Shown here: piece by piece, positions 1 through 12,030 of the stretch | How positions within the stretch are numbered: position 1 is the first letter of the stretch | Layout of the letters: each line of letters begins with the position of its first letter | Assembly (NCBI GenBank): GCA_026874595.1 | Contig: CM049318.1 | Span: 8,162,741-8,226,740 of the forward strand | Direction of reading: 5' to 3' | DNA from: Sipunculus nudus | Lineage: Eukaryota > Annelida > Sipuncula > Golfingiida > Sipunculidae | DNA length: 64,000 nucleotides | Made by a program: the position numbers and the translations under genes | The notes under the pieces: model-generated | Told to the model about the DNA's origin: nothing | Seen by the model: the letters and a program-made list of their open reading frames with translations, nothing else | Databases searched by the model: none

Positions 1-821
1 CCGATGCATGGGCCTCATCTTACATGTCAGAGAGGAGACATTGCATATTGGTGCAGGACATTCCATACTTCTGAACCAGTGTGGCAACAGGAAAATGTCA
101 ACCATGGTTAGTTTCCTTTTTTATCGTACGGGGCACAGATATTCTCCTGATTATGGTGAAGTATAACCCTGACTTTAAATCTCATGGATGATCAGTCAGA
201 TGTAACTTGCTTGTTATGAATGTTTCTGTAATATTTTATGTCAGTTCATGACTGCTAAGTACTCTCATCATTATTGTGTGTCATATGTTGTCAGATATGG
301 AGACCAATATGCTTAATAACTGTAAGGTCAGTAACTGTCATGTTGATAACTGTCATGGAGATAGCCGCAATGCTTAATGGCTGTTGTGTTCATAACTATG
401 ATGTTTAATGACTAAGTTCAGTAATGGACTGTTCAGCGATAGACTGTGACCAGTTTATATATTGTTTTGTAACAGTAGCAAGTTGTTATTACAGGCTATA
501 TGCCGTAATCTGTCATAAGTGTCCTATGGTATTTTGTAAATGTATTTTTCTCAAGCTGAGGTTTTCATTTATCACTGTTGATGGCCAGAGCGATGTTTAT
601 TGATTACTGGCGTGGTCCCATGATAAGTGTTAACCATGCATATTGTTTCTACTCTGAAACAGAACTCAGTTAATGTTAACTGAACTTATGTGAACTGAAC
701 ATACTGTTTGTATGATTCAGGGTTTTTGATCCGGGAAAAAAAGTGAGTGTTCCGTCTTCGTGATTGGCATCTTGCGTATTGTGTGTTGATGACTGCGCAG
801 TGTGTTGCGAGCCCGACCACA
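1..821 (+). repeat. 5' LTR of element 1 (partial)
   Basis: Positions 1-821 match 7957-8727 almost throughout, ending in both copies with GCCCGACCACA. The 5' copy has about 48 extra bases near 398-445 that the 3' copy lacks. Scattered substitutions between the two copies show an old insertion. About 1.2 kb of this LTR lies upstream of the window. Confidence 0.93.
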
Positions 822-823
822 GA

Positions 824-841
824 TGGTGGCAGCGGTGGGAT
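824..841 (+). other. Primer binding site, tRNA-Leu type
   Basis: TGGTGGCAGCGGTGGGAT starts 2 bases after the LTR. Its reverse complement fits, over all 18 bases, the 3' end of an animal tRNA-Leu (AAG type, ...CCCACCGCTGCCA plus CCA) as I know that tRNA. This identifies the minus-strand primer and fixes the LTR end. Confidence 0.88.
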
Positions 842-1502
842 GCCATCAACTTAGACTACACACTACTCAGCGCTCGTACCCAAGGACAACGCCTACCCAA
901 GTTCCCTTCGCCTACAGTTCGCTGGCTGTACGACGGTCACCAGATCTTTAGGATATCTGCACAGACTGTATGTCAGTTAGACCGAGACATTTGATTGGCC
1001 GAGTAGCAGAGCACCGGTCTAGATCTGCTCAGTATAGACACTAATTGACTTTGTATTGTTTTAATGTGAATACATACTACACAGAGATCTTGCAGCTACC
1101 AATACACATCGGCTGGACAGCCAAAAGGTCGGTATGCATGTTTAATTTGCATGAACTGCCATTGAACCTTGCTCATTCACATGTCATTGCATATAAGGAC
1201 AATGTACCCTTCCTGAATCGTATCTAATTTCACTTGTGAGAGTCAGGTGTACCGATTGGCCGTATTCTATTACTGTATATGTATTTGACATTCCGTGGTT
1301 ACCCGTTTTACCATGCTGTGCATTATATGAATTGATTGTCAACTGTGCATTTAACATACATTGTATTCAGGGGTAGTCAGTTCACATACCTGACAGTAAT
1401 GACCATCTAACTGAATTGTGTCAAACACTACCAATTAACATCTATTGAACTTTTTCTTTGCGTGCACTTTTGTAATACTGATTTCGGCGGCCTTCAGCCA
1501 AC
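842..1502 (+). other. Untranslated leader of element 1
   Basis: Lies between the primer site and the gag start codon. It contains no ORF with recognisable similarity. It probably holds the packaging signal, but I see no specific motif. Confidence 0.5.
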
Positions 1503-2615
1503 ATGGCCGACAGTAACGACAATCTTGCTGACGAGCTAAACGCACTTCGACTTAGAGTCCACGAGTTGGAGGCATTGGAACGTAATGAACGTAATGCTGA
1601 AGCACAAAACCCCCAACCAGTACGTGAGATGTATGCACCCCAGAAACTGGAAAAGTTTAAGGGAGACCCTACAGAACTGGAAGAATGGATACGAGAGGCC
1701 AAAGCATCGATTAACACACAGGACCTGCAAGGGAGAGAGGCTGCTGAATCTTTGCTGTCCTACTTAGATGGTAATGCGAGAAGAGAGGTGCGATATGCAG
1801 ACCCCGAATTGAGAGCAACTCCAGAGGGAGTCTTTGATTTATTGAGGGGAGTATATGGTGAGCGCATGACCGCCACACAGCTGCTAAATCTGTTTTGTTC
1901 TAGGAGTCAGAAGGAACGCGAGTCCCTACAGGAGTTTTCATAGAGTTTAATGGAACTGCTGGACCGTGCCCTGCAGCAGGACCCGCACTGTATTTTGAAC
2001 CGTGACCAAGCCTTGGGGGACAACTTTGAGCAAAAAGTAAAGTATAGGGAACTCCGATGACTACTCACATACACTTTACGACGTGACCCTGACCGGACTT
2101 TTCACAAGATTAGAGAGGAAGCGTACCGCTGGATGGAGGATGGTGGCGAGATGTTGAAGAAAGAGCCATCAACAGCGAGGGTAGAGACCAATATGGTATC
2201 CTTCAGCAACCAACCCGAGGTACGGTCTAGCATCAACCGGGATGTTGCAGGAGAAGCCCTAGAGACCCAGAAACTGTTTCTACAGTTGTATGAGAGACAA
2301 CAGAATTCAATAGACTTACTAACCAAGGAATTGCGTGAGAGCCGACAGGAGGTTAAGCTATTAGCACAGGAGCTAAAGACTCTTCGTCATCCTCCGAGCC
2401 CTAGTCTCTGGCAGCATGTATCACCCAAACGTGAAAATCGTAATAATGGTACCAGTAGACATTAGAGGCGTGGTAACTGGAAGCCAGGTGCTGGAGCGAC
2501 ACAACCGCGAGACCAGCCCAATCGACCCACAGAGGCAGATGGTAATACAACCCAGACTGATGCCAAAGCGCAGCAGGTCACAACGGAGAACAGCAGTGGT
2601 CCAGGTCTCGAGGTT
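1503..2615 (+). pseudogene. gag: gag of element 1, interrupted
   Basis: Frame 3 from ATG at 1503 encodes a Gag-like polypeptide. It has a predicted N-terminal coiled coil (repeating L/E/R near residues 8-35), a capsid-like stretch with YAPQKLEKFKGDP and LEEWIREAKASI, and a basic, glutamine- and proline-rich tail. Three in-frame stops interrupt it: TAG at 1941, TGA at 2058 and TAG at 2463. Beyond each stop the same frame stays open and Gag-like, so these are point lesions. I see no CCHC zinc knuckle; a basic, RGN-type tail is in its place, as in some Ty3 lineages. The frame runs on into protease without a separate start. Confidence 0.82.
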
Positions 2616-3078
2616 ATGCTGACCCGGTTTGTCGGGAGCAAGCCAGTTGTTACAGCAAAGTTCGGAGGGGTGGAGATCAATTGTGTGATTGACACAGGTT
2701 CGCAGGTCACTACTGTGACCGAAGCTTTCTACCGTCAGTATTTGGAGTCGGAGCATCACAGTATGGAAACAGGGAAGTGGTTTGCTATCAGAGCGGCCAA
2801 TGGCCTGGATATCCCCTACATTGGTATGGTAACTTTGCCCGTTGAGGTGAATGGACAGAACGTTTCAGATGTCGGAGTCTTGTTGGAGTCTTTTTGGTTT
2901 GATGGCAAAACACGACGAAGGCCCAGAGCCAGAGATACCATGCATCATTAGGAACATTGGCGCAGTGGTTGTCCCGGGACTGAGTGTCAAACGAATACAG
3001 GTATACATTCCTGCAGAATGTGCAAGTAGTGGTCCGTTACTAGTGGAGCCTTTTGAGCAACCCATATGAGGAAAAGCT
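2616..3078 (+). pseudogene. protease region of element 1, frameshifted
   Basis: Retropepsin-like domain in the same frame as gag. The catalytic motif is CVIDTGSQVTTV (Asp-Thr-Gly), followed by FAIRAANGLDIPYIG. The reading frame moves from frame 3 to frame 1 near 2890-2915, within the domain's C-terminal part, and frame 1 meets a TGA at 3067. The enzyme would cut the Gag-Pol polyprotein; this copy cannot yield a complete one. Confidence 0.82.
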
Positions 3079-4721
3079 GTGATTGCACCGGCAATAGTTG
3101 ACCCTAATGGAGGACATGTGCCCACAGTCAACGCCATCAACTGGGGTTCACAACAAGTAACACTGAAACCGCGAGCCAAGTTGGGAAGGATGTTTCCAGT
3201 GGAGGTTCAGCCCCCGTACATAACCTTGGAAAGGAAAGAAGGTGAACTAAATGTCACGACCTCGCTGTGTAGCCAGGAGATAATGTTGACTAGAAAGAGA
3301 CAGAGAAGTAAGGCGCTTCCAGTGGACCTGTCAGGTTTTCAGGGAACAGAGATACAACGGGAGAAGTTGATAAGTTTGCTCAGCAGACACGACGATGCAT
3401 TCCTTACGGAAGGGGAAGAATTGGAGTGTACCCCAACCATTCAGCATACTATCCCTACTTTAGACAATGTACCAGTCACTCAGCCGTACAGGCGAATACC
3501 CCCGCCACAGTGGAAAGAGGTACAAGACCACCTTAATGAGCTCATACGAAAGGGTGTGATTAGAGAGAGCCGGTCTGATTACGCATCACCTTGGCCTGTG
3601 CATAGATTACAGAAAACTCAACCAGAAGGTGCGCCGTGACGTATTCCCTCTCCCAAGGATAGAGGAAATATTGGAGGCTCTCAACGGTTCGTGTTTTTTC
3701 AGCACGTTAGACCTCGCTTCGGCCTATAACCAGGTAGCTGTTGCACCAGAGGATGTACACAAGACTGACTCCGATGGGCTTGTATAAATGTCTGCGCAAG
3801 CCCTTCGGGCTGGCTAACAGTCCGGCAACTTGGCAGAAATTGATGAATCATGTCTTTAGGAAGGAGCTCATGCATATTCTGCTGGTCTTCCTAGATGATA
3901 TAATCGTTTACTCGCGAGATTTTGAAGAACATTTAGAAAGGTTGGAGATTGTCTTTAGACATCTGCGTGAACATCACCTCAGGTTGAAGCCAGAGAAGTG
4001 CTCTCTGTTGCAGCCAAGAGTGAAGTTTCTTGGACACATTGTGTCGGCTGACGGAGTCAAGACAGACCCAGAGAAAACGAGGGTGGTCAGAGAGTGGCCT
4101 CTACCAAGAACACTGAAGGACCTGAGGAGTTACCTTGGTTTTACTTCATAATATCGTAGGTTCGTCGCCGGATATGCCTCTGTAGCGGCACCTCTTCATG
4201 AGCTGGTAGGAAACGTCCTCAGGTCTAATGGAAGGAAAACCCGGAAGAGTATGTCTCTTGCCCCATACTGGACAAACACCCACACAGAAGCCTTTGAACA
4301 GTTACGGGAGCACCTGACTAGTGCACCAATATTGGGCTTCGTTGACTTTAATGAACCATTCGTGTTAGAAACCGACGCGTCAGGCAAAGGCCTTGGAGCG
4401 GTGCTCAGGCAGGTACAAAACGGTAAACGTCGTGTGATCGCTTATGCCATTCGTAGTTTGCGTCGTGGGGAACGCAACCCTGTCAATTACAGCTCCAAGA
4501 CGCTGGAGCTGCTGGCCCTTAAATGGGCAGTGTGCGATAAATTACGCGAATACCTGAAACATAGCAAGTTCACGGTCTGGACTGACAATAACCCACTGCT
4601 TTACTTAATGAGAACCAAAAGACTTCCTGCTCTTCAGCAGCGCTGGGCCTCGGCTCTCGCTGGATTTGATTTCCAGATTCTGTATCGCCCCGGGAGAACC
4701 AACGCTGGAGCTCCAGGTTAG
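3079..4721 (+). pseudogene. reverse transcriptase - RNase H of element 1, broken
   Basis: The RT N-terminus is in frame 1 (LNELIRKGVIRESRSDYASP). About 40 bases are then missing relative to the family, and the domain resumes in another frame at CIDYRKLNQKV, then FFSTLDLASAYNQV. A further frame change near 3765-3775 leads to TPMGLYKCLRKPFGLANSP and the catalytic LVFLDDIIVYS. A TAA at 4149 interrupts the thumb. RNase H follows in the same frame, with LETDASGKGLGAVL, NYSSKTLELLALKWAV and TVWTDNNPLLYLM carrying the expected acidic residues. The frame ends at 4719 where Ty3 elements usually read DALSR, so there is a small lesion there too. Clear Ty3 family, non-functional. Confidence 0.92.
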
Positions 4722-4795
4722 AACGTCGTCCCTGGGAAGATTCTGATGAAGATGACGCATCAGGAGAAGGGAAGGAATGTAGTCGCTTTGACAGT

Positions 4796-5819
4796 GTGAG
4801 AGACTTTCTACTGCAGTCAGTTCGTTCTGGAGTCTTTTTGCCTGAAGAATTAGTGGAAGCAACGGAGACTTTCACAAATGAGGACGACCCGCACACTTAT
4901 GCTATGTTTGAGATGAGGGCAACCCCACTACCAGCACTTTCATGTTCTGATATTTGTGATTTCCAGACAAGGGATCCAGCTATCAGCCTTCTGAAAAAGC
5001 TATTGGACTTCAGGGAGGAAGCCATCATTTTCTGAAAGGTCAAAGCAGTCAATACTAGTTAAACTACTCTTACGCCAGTGGGATAGGTTCGTTCTGGACA
5101 GTAATGTGCTATACAGGCAGGTCATAGATGCAAATAAGGCCAAGATTAGGCAGATCGTTCTCCCCGAATCTTTAAAGAAAGAAGTCCTGGAAGCAGTACA
5201 CAATAACCACGGACATCAAGGTGTTGACCGAACTGAAGCCATAGTTCGACGACGGTTTTATTGGCCATTGATGGGGAAAGACATCCAGCTTTGGATTGAC
5301 AATTGTCCTCGCTGTAGCTTAGCTAAGAAGCAGAAGATACGGACACCACTAGGGACAATACAGGCATCGCGGCCACTTGAGGTGATCGCCATTGACTTCG
5401 CAATGCTGGAGAGAGCCCAAGGATATGAGAATGTGCTAGTCATCACTCATGTGCTAACTAAGTTCATGGTGGCAGTACCGGCACGTGACCAGAAGGAATC
5501 CACAGTTGCTGGGATCTTAGTACGACATTGGTTTCACCGTTATGGAGCGCCTCTTCGCATACATAGTGATCAGGGGAAAGATAGTGAATCTCGTCTCATA
5601 AGGGAACTCTGCAAGCTGTACGGGGTATGGAAAACCCACACCACTGCCTGGCACCCTGAAGGAAATGGTCAGGCAGAGCGATTAAATTGGACACACCACG
5701 ATTTACTTCGAAGTTTGACGCCTGCTCAGAAAAGAAGATGGCCTGAACACTTAAATAGTATCGTGTTCATATCCAATACGACCCCTCACAGTCGGACAGG
5801 TTCAGTACTTTCTCTTTGA
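4796..5819 (+). pseudogene. integrase N-terminal and core domains of element 1
   Basis: A spacer (4796-5035, frame 2) ends at a TGA, and integrase continues in frame 3 from about 5106. The HHCC zinc finger is visible: HNNHGHQG then NCPRCSLAKK. The DDE core has Asp in VIAIDFAM, Asp in RIHSDQGKDS and Glu in GNGQAERLNW. All catalytic residues survive. The frame breaks at 5817 (TGA), where family members read on into an MFGREARLPID motif that is present in the next frame. Role: insertion of the cDNA into the host chromosome. Confidence 0.92.
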
Positions 5820-6588
5820 TGTTCGGACGTGAAGCCAGACTGCCCATTGATGCTTTTACCGGGGACAGTGGATTTGAAGTTGAAGAACAAGCACTTACTG
5901 ATTGGGTCAGAGGACACCGAGAGAGGCTGCATGCAGCTCACACCTTGGCGAAGCAGAGGCTTACACAAGCAGCAGCATACCGTAAGGAAGTGCATGATGC
6001 CAAAGTGACCGGAGGACCACTGCAAGTCGGAGACCGAGTATATTTGCGGAACCACCCTATTGGAAGGAATAAGATACAGGACGAATTCCTGCCGGAAGTG
6101 TATATAGTGACTGATCGGAGAGGAGAACAAGATGTTTATCAGGCTGAGCCAGCGCATGGGTTACGGACGGCTAAGTGGGTCACTCGTCGCGAGTTAAAAG
6201 TCTGTCCGCCGCCAATGGTATTCCCTAGTGAGACCCCAGCTGCAGCGCTGACACGAATTATCGAGAGGCAGGAAGAGGAGACCCCTCTCTGAAAAGTATT
6301 TTGTTGTGGAAGAGCCCCTCCGGGTCTGTCATAGACCGAATCCCGTTACACAAGAAATCGAGGAGCCCCAGCAAGAGATTGGTAAACCACCCGCAGGACG
6401 GGAGATGCAAGTTCAAAGACGAAGCCAACGGCAAGGAAAAGGGTTCCACTCAAATCCTTTTAGGGAGCCGAGATCAGTATCCCATAGGGGCAAAGTATTT
6501 CAGTCTGTACGTGATTCTGATGCCAGTCAGAGACTTATTCATGTTCATTTGTGTAAACTGTTTCATAGCTAGTTTAAGAAAGTGTTAA
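5816..6588 (+). pseudogene. integrase C-terminal part and tail of element 1
   Basis: Frame 2 picks up at MFGREARLPID right after the frame-3 break and runs to a TGA at 6290. It includes the basic linker (AAAYRKEVHDAKVTG) and the VGDRVYLRNHPIGRNK segment that precedes the GPY/F-like fold. A second frame change near 6292 gives an Arg/Pro/Gln-rich tail (6306-6572). There is no chromodomain and no envelope-like ORF before the 3' LTR. Confidence 0.8.
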
Positions 6589-6676
6589 GCCTATTGATAG
6601 TTGTATGCTTCACACGTATAGTCCATCGCCTCAGTCACCTAGTTTTATCGTAGTTGCACGAGGACGTAGCAACCAC

Positions 6677-6689
6677 AAGGGGGGATGGA
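6677..6689 (+). other. Polypurine tract of element 1
   Basis: AAGGGGGGATGGA, almost all purine, lies directly before the TGTGGTAGG start of the 3' LTR. This is the expected plus-strand primer and fixes the LTR boundary. Confidence 0.85.
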
Positions 6690-8727
6690 TGTGGTAGGTG
6701 TGACTGAGGGGCCCTTGATTTTGTTAAACTTGCGAGATGCGGCAGCATTTAGAGTCAGTAAAATTGTAATGACGCGCTGTAGTGTCCTAGATAATTGTTT
6801 AGAATAGCCCTAGGTAGCGCGGGTCATGAACTGTGGTTAGCTGGTCAGGTAACGAGTGCGCCTGCGCACCAGATCATATCCGCCGTTGCTCTGATGCCAT
6901 GTGAGCGACACAGCCGTTTTTTTTTCAGGGAAGGACTTTCAGAGTCTCTCGGAAATAACAAGCCTGTTTCCGGTAGGTGCTGTTATTACATGTTGCTAGA
7001 TGTCCTTCTTGCTAGTGATGTAGGATTTTTAAGTTGTCATGAAGCCTAGACTTAAAAATCGTTGGTTGAAAATAGCGGCATCTGAAAGGCAGAATTAAAG
7101 CTATGTATGGAACGCAGTAAGCAGAGGTTTTGTTAAACAGAACGTTGTTTTGGATAATTTAGACCTGAAAGCTGTTATAACTTGGGATTTATATCATATT
7201 TCGTTCCTGAAGGATCTGTAATGCATGTAACTGGAGTTTGAATACCACGTGTAGTTTATTTGGGAGGGCAGAACGATGTTAAGCTTTCATATTTATTTTT
7301 GGATTAAATGGCGAATTTACCCGCGTTAGGGGGTCATTTTTGTGTCCGCAGGGAGCCCCATTTTTGCTGTATTAACGCTGGGTGGAAGTTGTTTATGACG
7401 TCACCGTTTGTGCTTTGTTTACATGAGATACCATCTTGAAGATTTAACGCTGTTATATGGAACATTATTTGATGCATTACCAGTGTCTTGTTTACTGATA
7501 AAATAGAGGGGTAGAGCAAGCCACTAGTTTGATAGGATGTAAGGCACCAAGGAGTTTAACTTAGGGTGTGAGAGTTGTATGTTTTCATATGTAATGGTAA
7601 TTCTGTTACTTGTGTATTAAATGCCCTGTTACTTCTGTATTAAAAACCCACATTTTAAGAGCTGGTTATTTACATGAGGACATTACAGATTAGTAGGTCA
7701 TATGGATATGTAATACCCTTCACTGTATATTATTTTTAATATTTGATAGTTAACTATACAGGTTTACTCTGTGCATAACATTTATGGAGATGTTTAGTTG
7801 ACCATTGAGCATTACTTCTTATCATGAGTAATTGAGTTAGTGAGCCTAAGTTTACATCAGTGTTTCATCAAGTCTTGGCTAAGCACATATGAGTATATGG
7901 CGCTGTTGTAACTGTATAAGCCAAACTTAAAGCATTGTTTATAGGGAATGCACACCGATGCATGGGCCTCATCTTACATGTCAGAGAGGAGACATTGCAT
8001 ATTGGTGCAGGACATTCCATACTTCTGAACCAGTGTGGCAACAAACCCATGTCAACCATGGTAAGTTTCCTTTGTTATGGTACTGGGCACAGATATTCTC
8101 CTGATTATGGTGAATTATACCCCTGAATTTAAATCTCATGGATGATCAGTTAGATGTAACTTGCTTGTTATGAATGTTTCTGTAATATTTTATGTCAGCT
8201 CATGACTGCTATGTACTCTCATCATTATTGTGTGTCATATGTTGTCGGATATGGAGACCAATATGCTTAATAACTGTAAGGTCAGTAACTGTCATGTTGA
8301 TAACTGTCATGGAGATAGCCGCAATGCTTAATGGCTGTTGTGTTCATAACTGTGACCAGTTTATATATTGTTTTGTAACAATAGCAAGTTGTTATTACAG
8401 GCTATATGCCGTAATCTGTCATAAGTCTCCTATGGTATTTTGTAAATGTATTTTTCTCAAGCTGAGGTTTTCATTTATCACTGTTGATTGTCAGAGTGAT
8501 GTTTATTGATTATGGGCGTGGTTCCATGATAAGTGTTAACCATGCATATTGTTTCTACTCTGAAACAGAACTCAGTCAATGTTAACTGAACTTATGTGAA
8601 CTGAACATACTGTTTGTATGTTTCAGAGTTTTTGATCCGGGAAATAAAGTGAGTGTTCCGTCTACGTAATTGGCATCTTGCGTATTGTGTGTTGATGACT
8701 GCGCAGTGTATTGCGAGCCCGACCACA
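6690..8727 (+). repeat. 3' LTR of element 1 (2038 bp)
   Basis: Starts TGTGGT after the purine tract and ends ACCACA at 8727, a perfect 6-base inverted pair. The part from 7957 matches window positions 1-821. At about 2 kb it is long for a Ty3/gypsy LTR. It holds no ORF with recognisable similarity. Confidence 0.92.
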
Positions 8728-8901
8728 TTAATATGTGTTGTACGAACCTTGAGCCTGTGACGATCTATATATTTTGAGGTCATTTGGTCTTGAAAAGAGG
8801 GCTGATGAAATGTACTGTGCATTAGAGCCGTCTTCCTTCATTCTTCTTATTTTCCTAAATTAGACGTCTTATGAACATTTCACTACATAAAAACAGCTTA
8901 T

Positions 8902-8950
<49 letters not shown>

Positions 8951-9346
8951 ATTAAAATAGCAGTAAAAATCGGGATTTACTGGACTTGCATGTGTTTATT
9001 TAAAGTGTTAATTTTATTTGTAGTACAAGTCCTAGTCTATGGTTTGACGTGTCTACACAAAAAAAGTTGTTTGAAAAGTTTAACTGAGAAATTAAAATAC
9101 AGACGGAACGAAAAACTGGATAAAGTAACGGTTTTGGGTTATTGTCCCAGATAAGACAAAGTTCATTGGCAGCACGGTTACGGATATGGATGTAACCCAA
9201 TCTAATCCATTTAGAATGACCTCTGTTATAGGCTTTTAGTTAATAATGAAATTATGAAAGTATCGTGATGAGTGCAAGATAAAGATCCAACTCATACACA
9301 CTGTATATTAAAACATTCAATGCATTGATCAGAAGGTATAACAAAC
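8728..9346. other. Intron or flank of LRP copy 1, with AT microsatellite
   Basis: From about 8745 the sequence aligns with 45545 onward in copy 2, so it is host DNA. An (AT)n tract occupies 8898-8947. No exon is recognisable. Confidence 0.6.
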
Positions 9347-9503
9347 CTGTGATTCCAGTCCGTCAGATACAGGAAACCCATGTCGTACTCAATACCAAAG
9401 AAATGGCTCCCTGGATCACTGAAGATGACTCTCCGATTAGTTCCATCCAGATTGATCCGTTCAATTCTGTCAAGACTAGCGTCACACCAATACAGACGTT
9501 TAC
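9347..9503 (-). CDS. LRP copy 1 exon 10: YWTD propeller blade
   Basis: Reads [17 protein letters not shown], then [13 protein letters not shown] and [11 protein letters not shown], two LDL-receptor class B (YWTD) strands. Acceptor CAG at 9506-9504 and donor GT at 9346. The first 2 bases complete a Gly codon with the last base of the exon at 10760. It would form part of an extracellular beta-propeller of an LDL-receptor-related protein (LRP4/5/6-like, because propeller-EGF modules follow each other with no visible LDL-A domain). The next exon downstream is not in the window; element 1 lies there. Confidence 0.88.
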
Positions 9504-9649
9504 CTGTTAAGATGCTCTAAACGGTTTGTTATGTTTACTTGCATATAACATTGTACTTGAGACAAACAAAAATATTTAACTACATTGTAGCATTGGCGAT
9601 TTAATTTCTTAGACGTGATTTTATCATTGGCTTTTATGTGGGCACATCA

Positions 9650-9838
9650 GTGGCGGATTTTGGAGGGGGGGGAGGGGGGGGGGGGGGGTCCATCCCCTCC
9701 TTTCGAGCCGCACCTACCTTTTTCAGGGATTTAAACCAATTTTTTTCCGAACTGGACCCCTCCCTTTCTGGGTCTTCTTATGAGACTTCTTGGGTTAGAC
9801 CCCCCCCCCCTTTCCAAAATTCTAGATCCGCTTTTGCC
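9650..9838. repeat. Small MITE-like repeat with G- and C-runs
   Basis: Begins CAGTGGCGGATTTTGG followed by a long G run, and ends with a C run then CCAAAATTCTAGATCCGC, which is partly its inverse. CAGTGGCGGAT-type ends are common on hAT-like non-autonomous elements. No convincing target duplication seen. Confidence 0.35.
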
Positions 9839-9869
9839 CATATTTCCAAGCAAAAATTTATTTTTTGCT

Positions 9870-10395
9870 AATATTTTTAAAGATTCAAAAGATTTTGATC
9901 TAATTTTGGGTGTACAATTTAATTTTGATTCATTAAAGTTATATAACTGGAAAAAATCCTTAGCTTTAACATGTTTTATGTTAAGTGGTCAAACATTTTT
10001 CCTAATTTTTTACAAAATGCATTATGTTTAAGCCCATAACTTTTTTAAATTATATAATACAGACCTAATTTCTGGCATGTACATAGGAACTTTATAGAGG
10101 GATATTTATGGTAAATATGAGTAAAACCAGATGAGTGGTTTTGATATTAGGCAGTCCTGAAGTGTGAAAATAGGTTTTTAATAAAAAATTGAGGGTTTTC
10201 CTTAATTTCTCAAACTAACGTTGTCCCAAAGACCCAGTTTTCGGCTTGGTAGGAGATCATGGGGAAATCTAACATTATACCGAATTTTGGATTCCTAGGT
10301 CTTACGGTTTCAAAACGTGCCACATCTACGGACGGACGACGGACAATGGACCACGACTATAGCTCAGATGACTTATAGTCAGCTGAGCTAAAAAA
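9870..10395 (+). repeat. Dispersed repeat family B with hairpin end
   Basis: Matches 26340-26910 and 30440-30860: shared blocks around CCCATAAC, TTTCTGGCATGTACATA, GGCAGTCCTGAAGTGTG and TTTTGGATTC. It ends with an ACGG tract and the hairpin TAGCTCAG...CTGAGCTA at 10360-10390. Copy 2 of the LRP block lacks it. Confidence 0.7.
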
Positions 10396-10759
10396 TTAAA
10401 GAAAAATTGCGTGAAAAAAAAAGGAAAATACAGGTAGCGCCACCAGTCTTCAGGAACTGATAACGCTGGTCATGGGCAATATTCAATGCAAGATTCGTGG
10501 CATTCCATGCATTAATTATTGCGAAACAGTTTTTTTTTATCAATTTTTAATAATACTTTGGGTGATTACAAGCCAAATAGCTCGGAGAAAATAGGTCGCA
10601 GTGACAGTATTTCTGGAGTTAAGGGAGATACTTTATGGACCTGTACGGGATGTCAAGTTAGGAGATTCTAGGTTTAACAGTTACGATTTTTTCCCTATTA
10701 ATGGACAGCCCGGACTTTCAGTAATGTGAGCTAAAAAGCAACCATGGACGTCATTATAC

Positions 10760-10887
10760 CTGTAACATCGATGGACAAACCATTGGGCCAGCGCATATTG
10801 CCTGACACAAAAAGTTGGTTATTTTGGCCTGACATGTCGACTCGCAGAATCCGTGCAGGAGCTTCCCATTCGGATATATACATGTGT
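10760..10887 (-). CDS. LRP copy 1 exon 9: propeller blade
   Basis: Encodes HMYISEWEAPARILRVDMSG and ends WPNGLSIDV, the classic end of an LDL-receptor class B repeat. Acceptor CAG at 10890-10888; donor GT at 10759. It enters with 1 base and leaves with 1 base, fitting the exons on either side. No counterpart is visible in copy 2, where its absence would shift the frame. Confidence 0.87.
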
Positions 10888-12030
10888 CTGAAAGTCAGAA
10901 AAGGGCAGTGTTCAGGCGACTGACATATTGTATAAAGTTACTTTTTCTTCATAAAAGCATTTGTCTGATTATTTCAAGTTAACCCTGGGTTATCCAGATA
11001 ACTGCTGCTTTTTAAATCCAAATGTTTCTATACAAATGCAATCTAAGCATTTTAATGTCAATGCAAATTTCACGTTTTGAGATGCACATGTTTACATAAA
11101 ATAAAACGCTCCATGTTGCCATGTGTATGTCGTGGATCGTTACACACTCGGTCGATTTCTTATTTTAGGAAAAAAGGAACAAACCGATGAAGGCTTTGCA
11201 ATAAAAAGATGTAACGTAGGTTAAATCAATGTTTGTAAGAGAACATGTAGTGATTTTTCACCAATCTGTGACACCGCTACCTTCGAAATCCCCTAATCTA
11301 CTACACTGGTGTCGCTTTGGTACAATTCTTGTGCCTCATCTGAACTCTTCATAAAATGACACGCCAAAGAAGAATTACCTGACTTATCTTCACTACCAAG
11401 AAGCCACTGTCATATAAAATGGATGTTTGCATTTCATTGTTTCGAGAGGGATCCGTTTCCCTGATCTTGGCATACAATTAACCAAACAGGATTCTTTCTT
11501 TAGTATTCGAATAATTTGATAATCTAAACCATTTTACATGAACTATTAAATAATCTTGACAATTTAATTAGAACCATCGAGAATATCGGAAGATGACTAT
11601 ATAATGGAGGAGATCCTCTTTCATTATGGACTGGCAACAGGAAAGACTAATATGGTATATCAATCTTTGATTTAGGGTAATAAAAACGGGTGTGTTTTTA
11701 TCCATAACGTAATCAATATCTTGCTTTTCGACTTTCGGCTTTACATTCATACATGGATGGTGAAAATGAGATGCCAATTACACAACAGCATTAATGCCTA
11801 TCATGCATAAAAGGGTTTTATTATCGCCATAATGTTTATTCTCCGATATCGCGAATATGAAACCTTCTCGAATATAAAGCCAGATTAAGTATTCTGAACG
11901 TCATACAAAGGTACACTATCAGGTCGATGTTACCTTGTGTATCGTCGGCTATTCTTACGTCGTGTCTGGCCTGGTAAATTTTAAGTGTAAACATTTGATA
12001 GCTTTACTGAAACGTAAGATTTAATCTCAC

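Larger units (their letters stand above)
1..8727 (+). mobile_element. Ty3/gypsy LTR retrotransposon 1 (decayed, 5' end outside window)
   Basis: Long terminal repeats bracket a gag-pol region in canonical Ty3 order: Gag, protease (CVIDTGSQVT), reverse transcriptase (LVFLDDIIVYS), RNase H, integrase (HHCC finger, then D, D, E). The LTR ends are the inverted pair TGTGGT/ACCACA, with a primer binding site just inside the 5' LTR and a purine tract just before the 3' LTR. The coding region needs all three frames and has several in-frame stops, so the copy cannot be autonomous. It lies beside the 3' end of LRP copy 1, in a region that aligns with copy 2 from about 45545. The 5' boundary and the target duplication cannot be checked because the element begins before the window. 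Confidence 0.93.
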
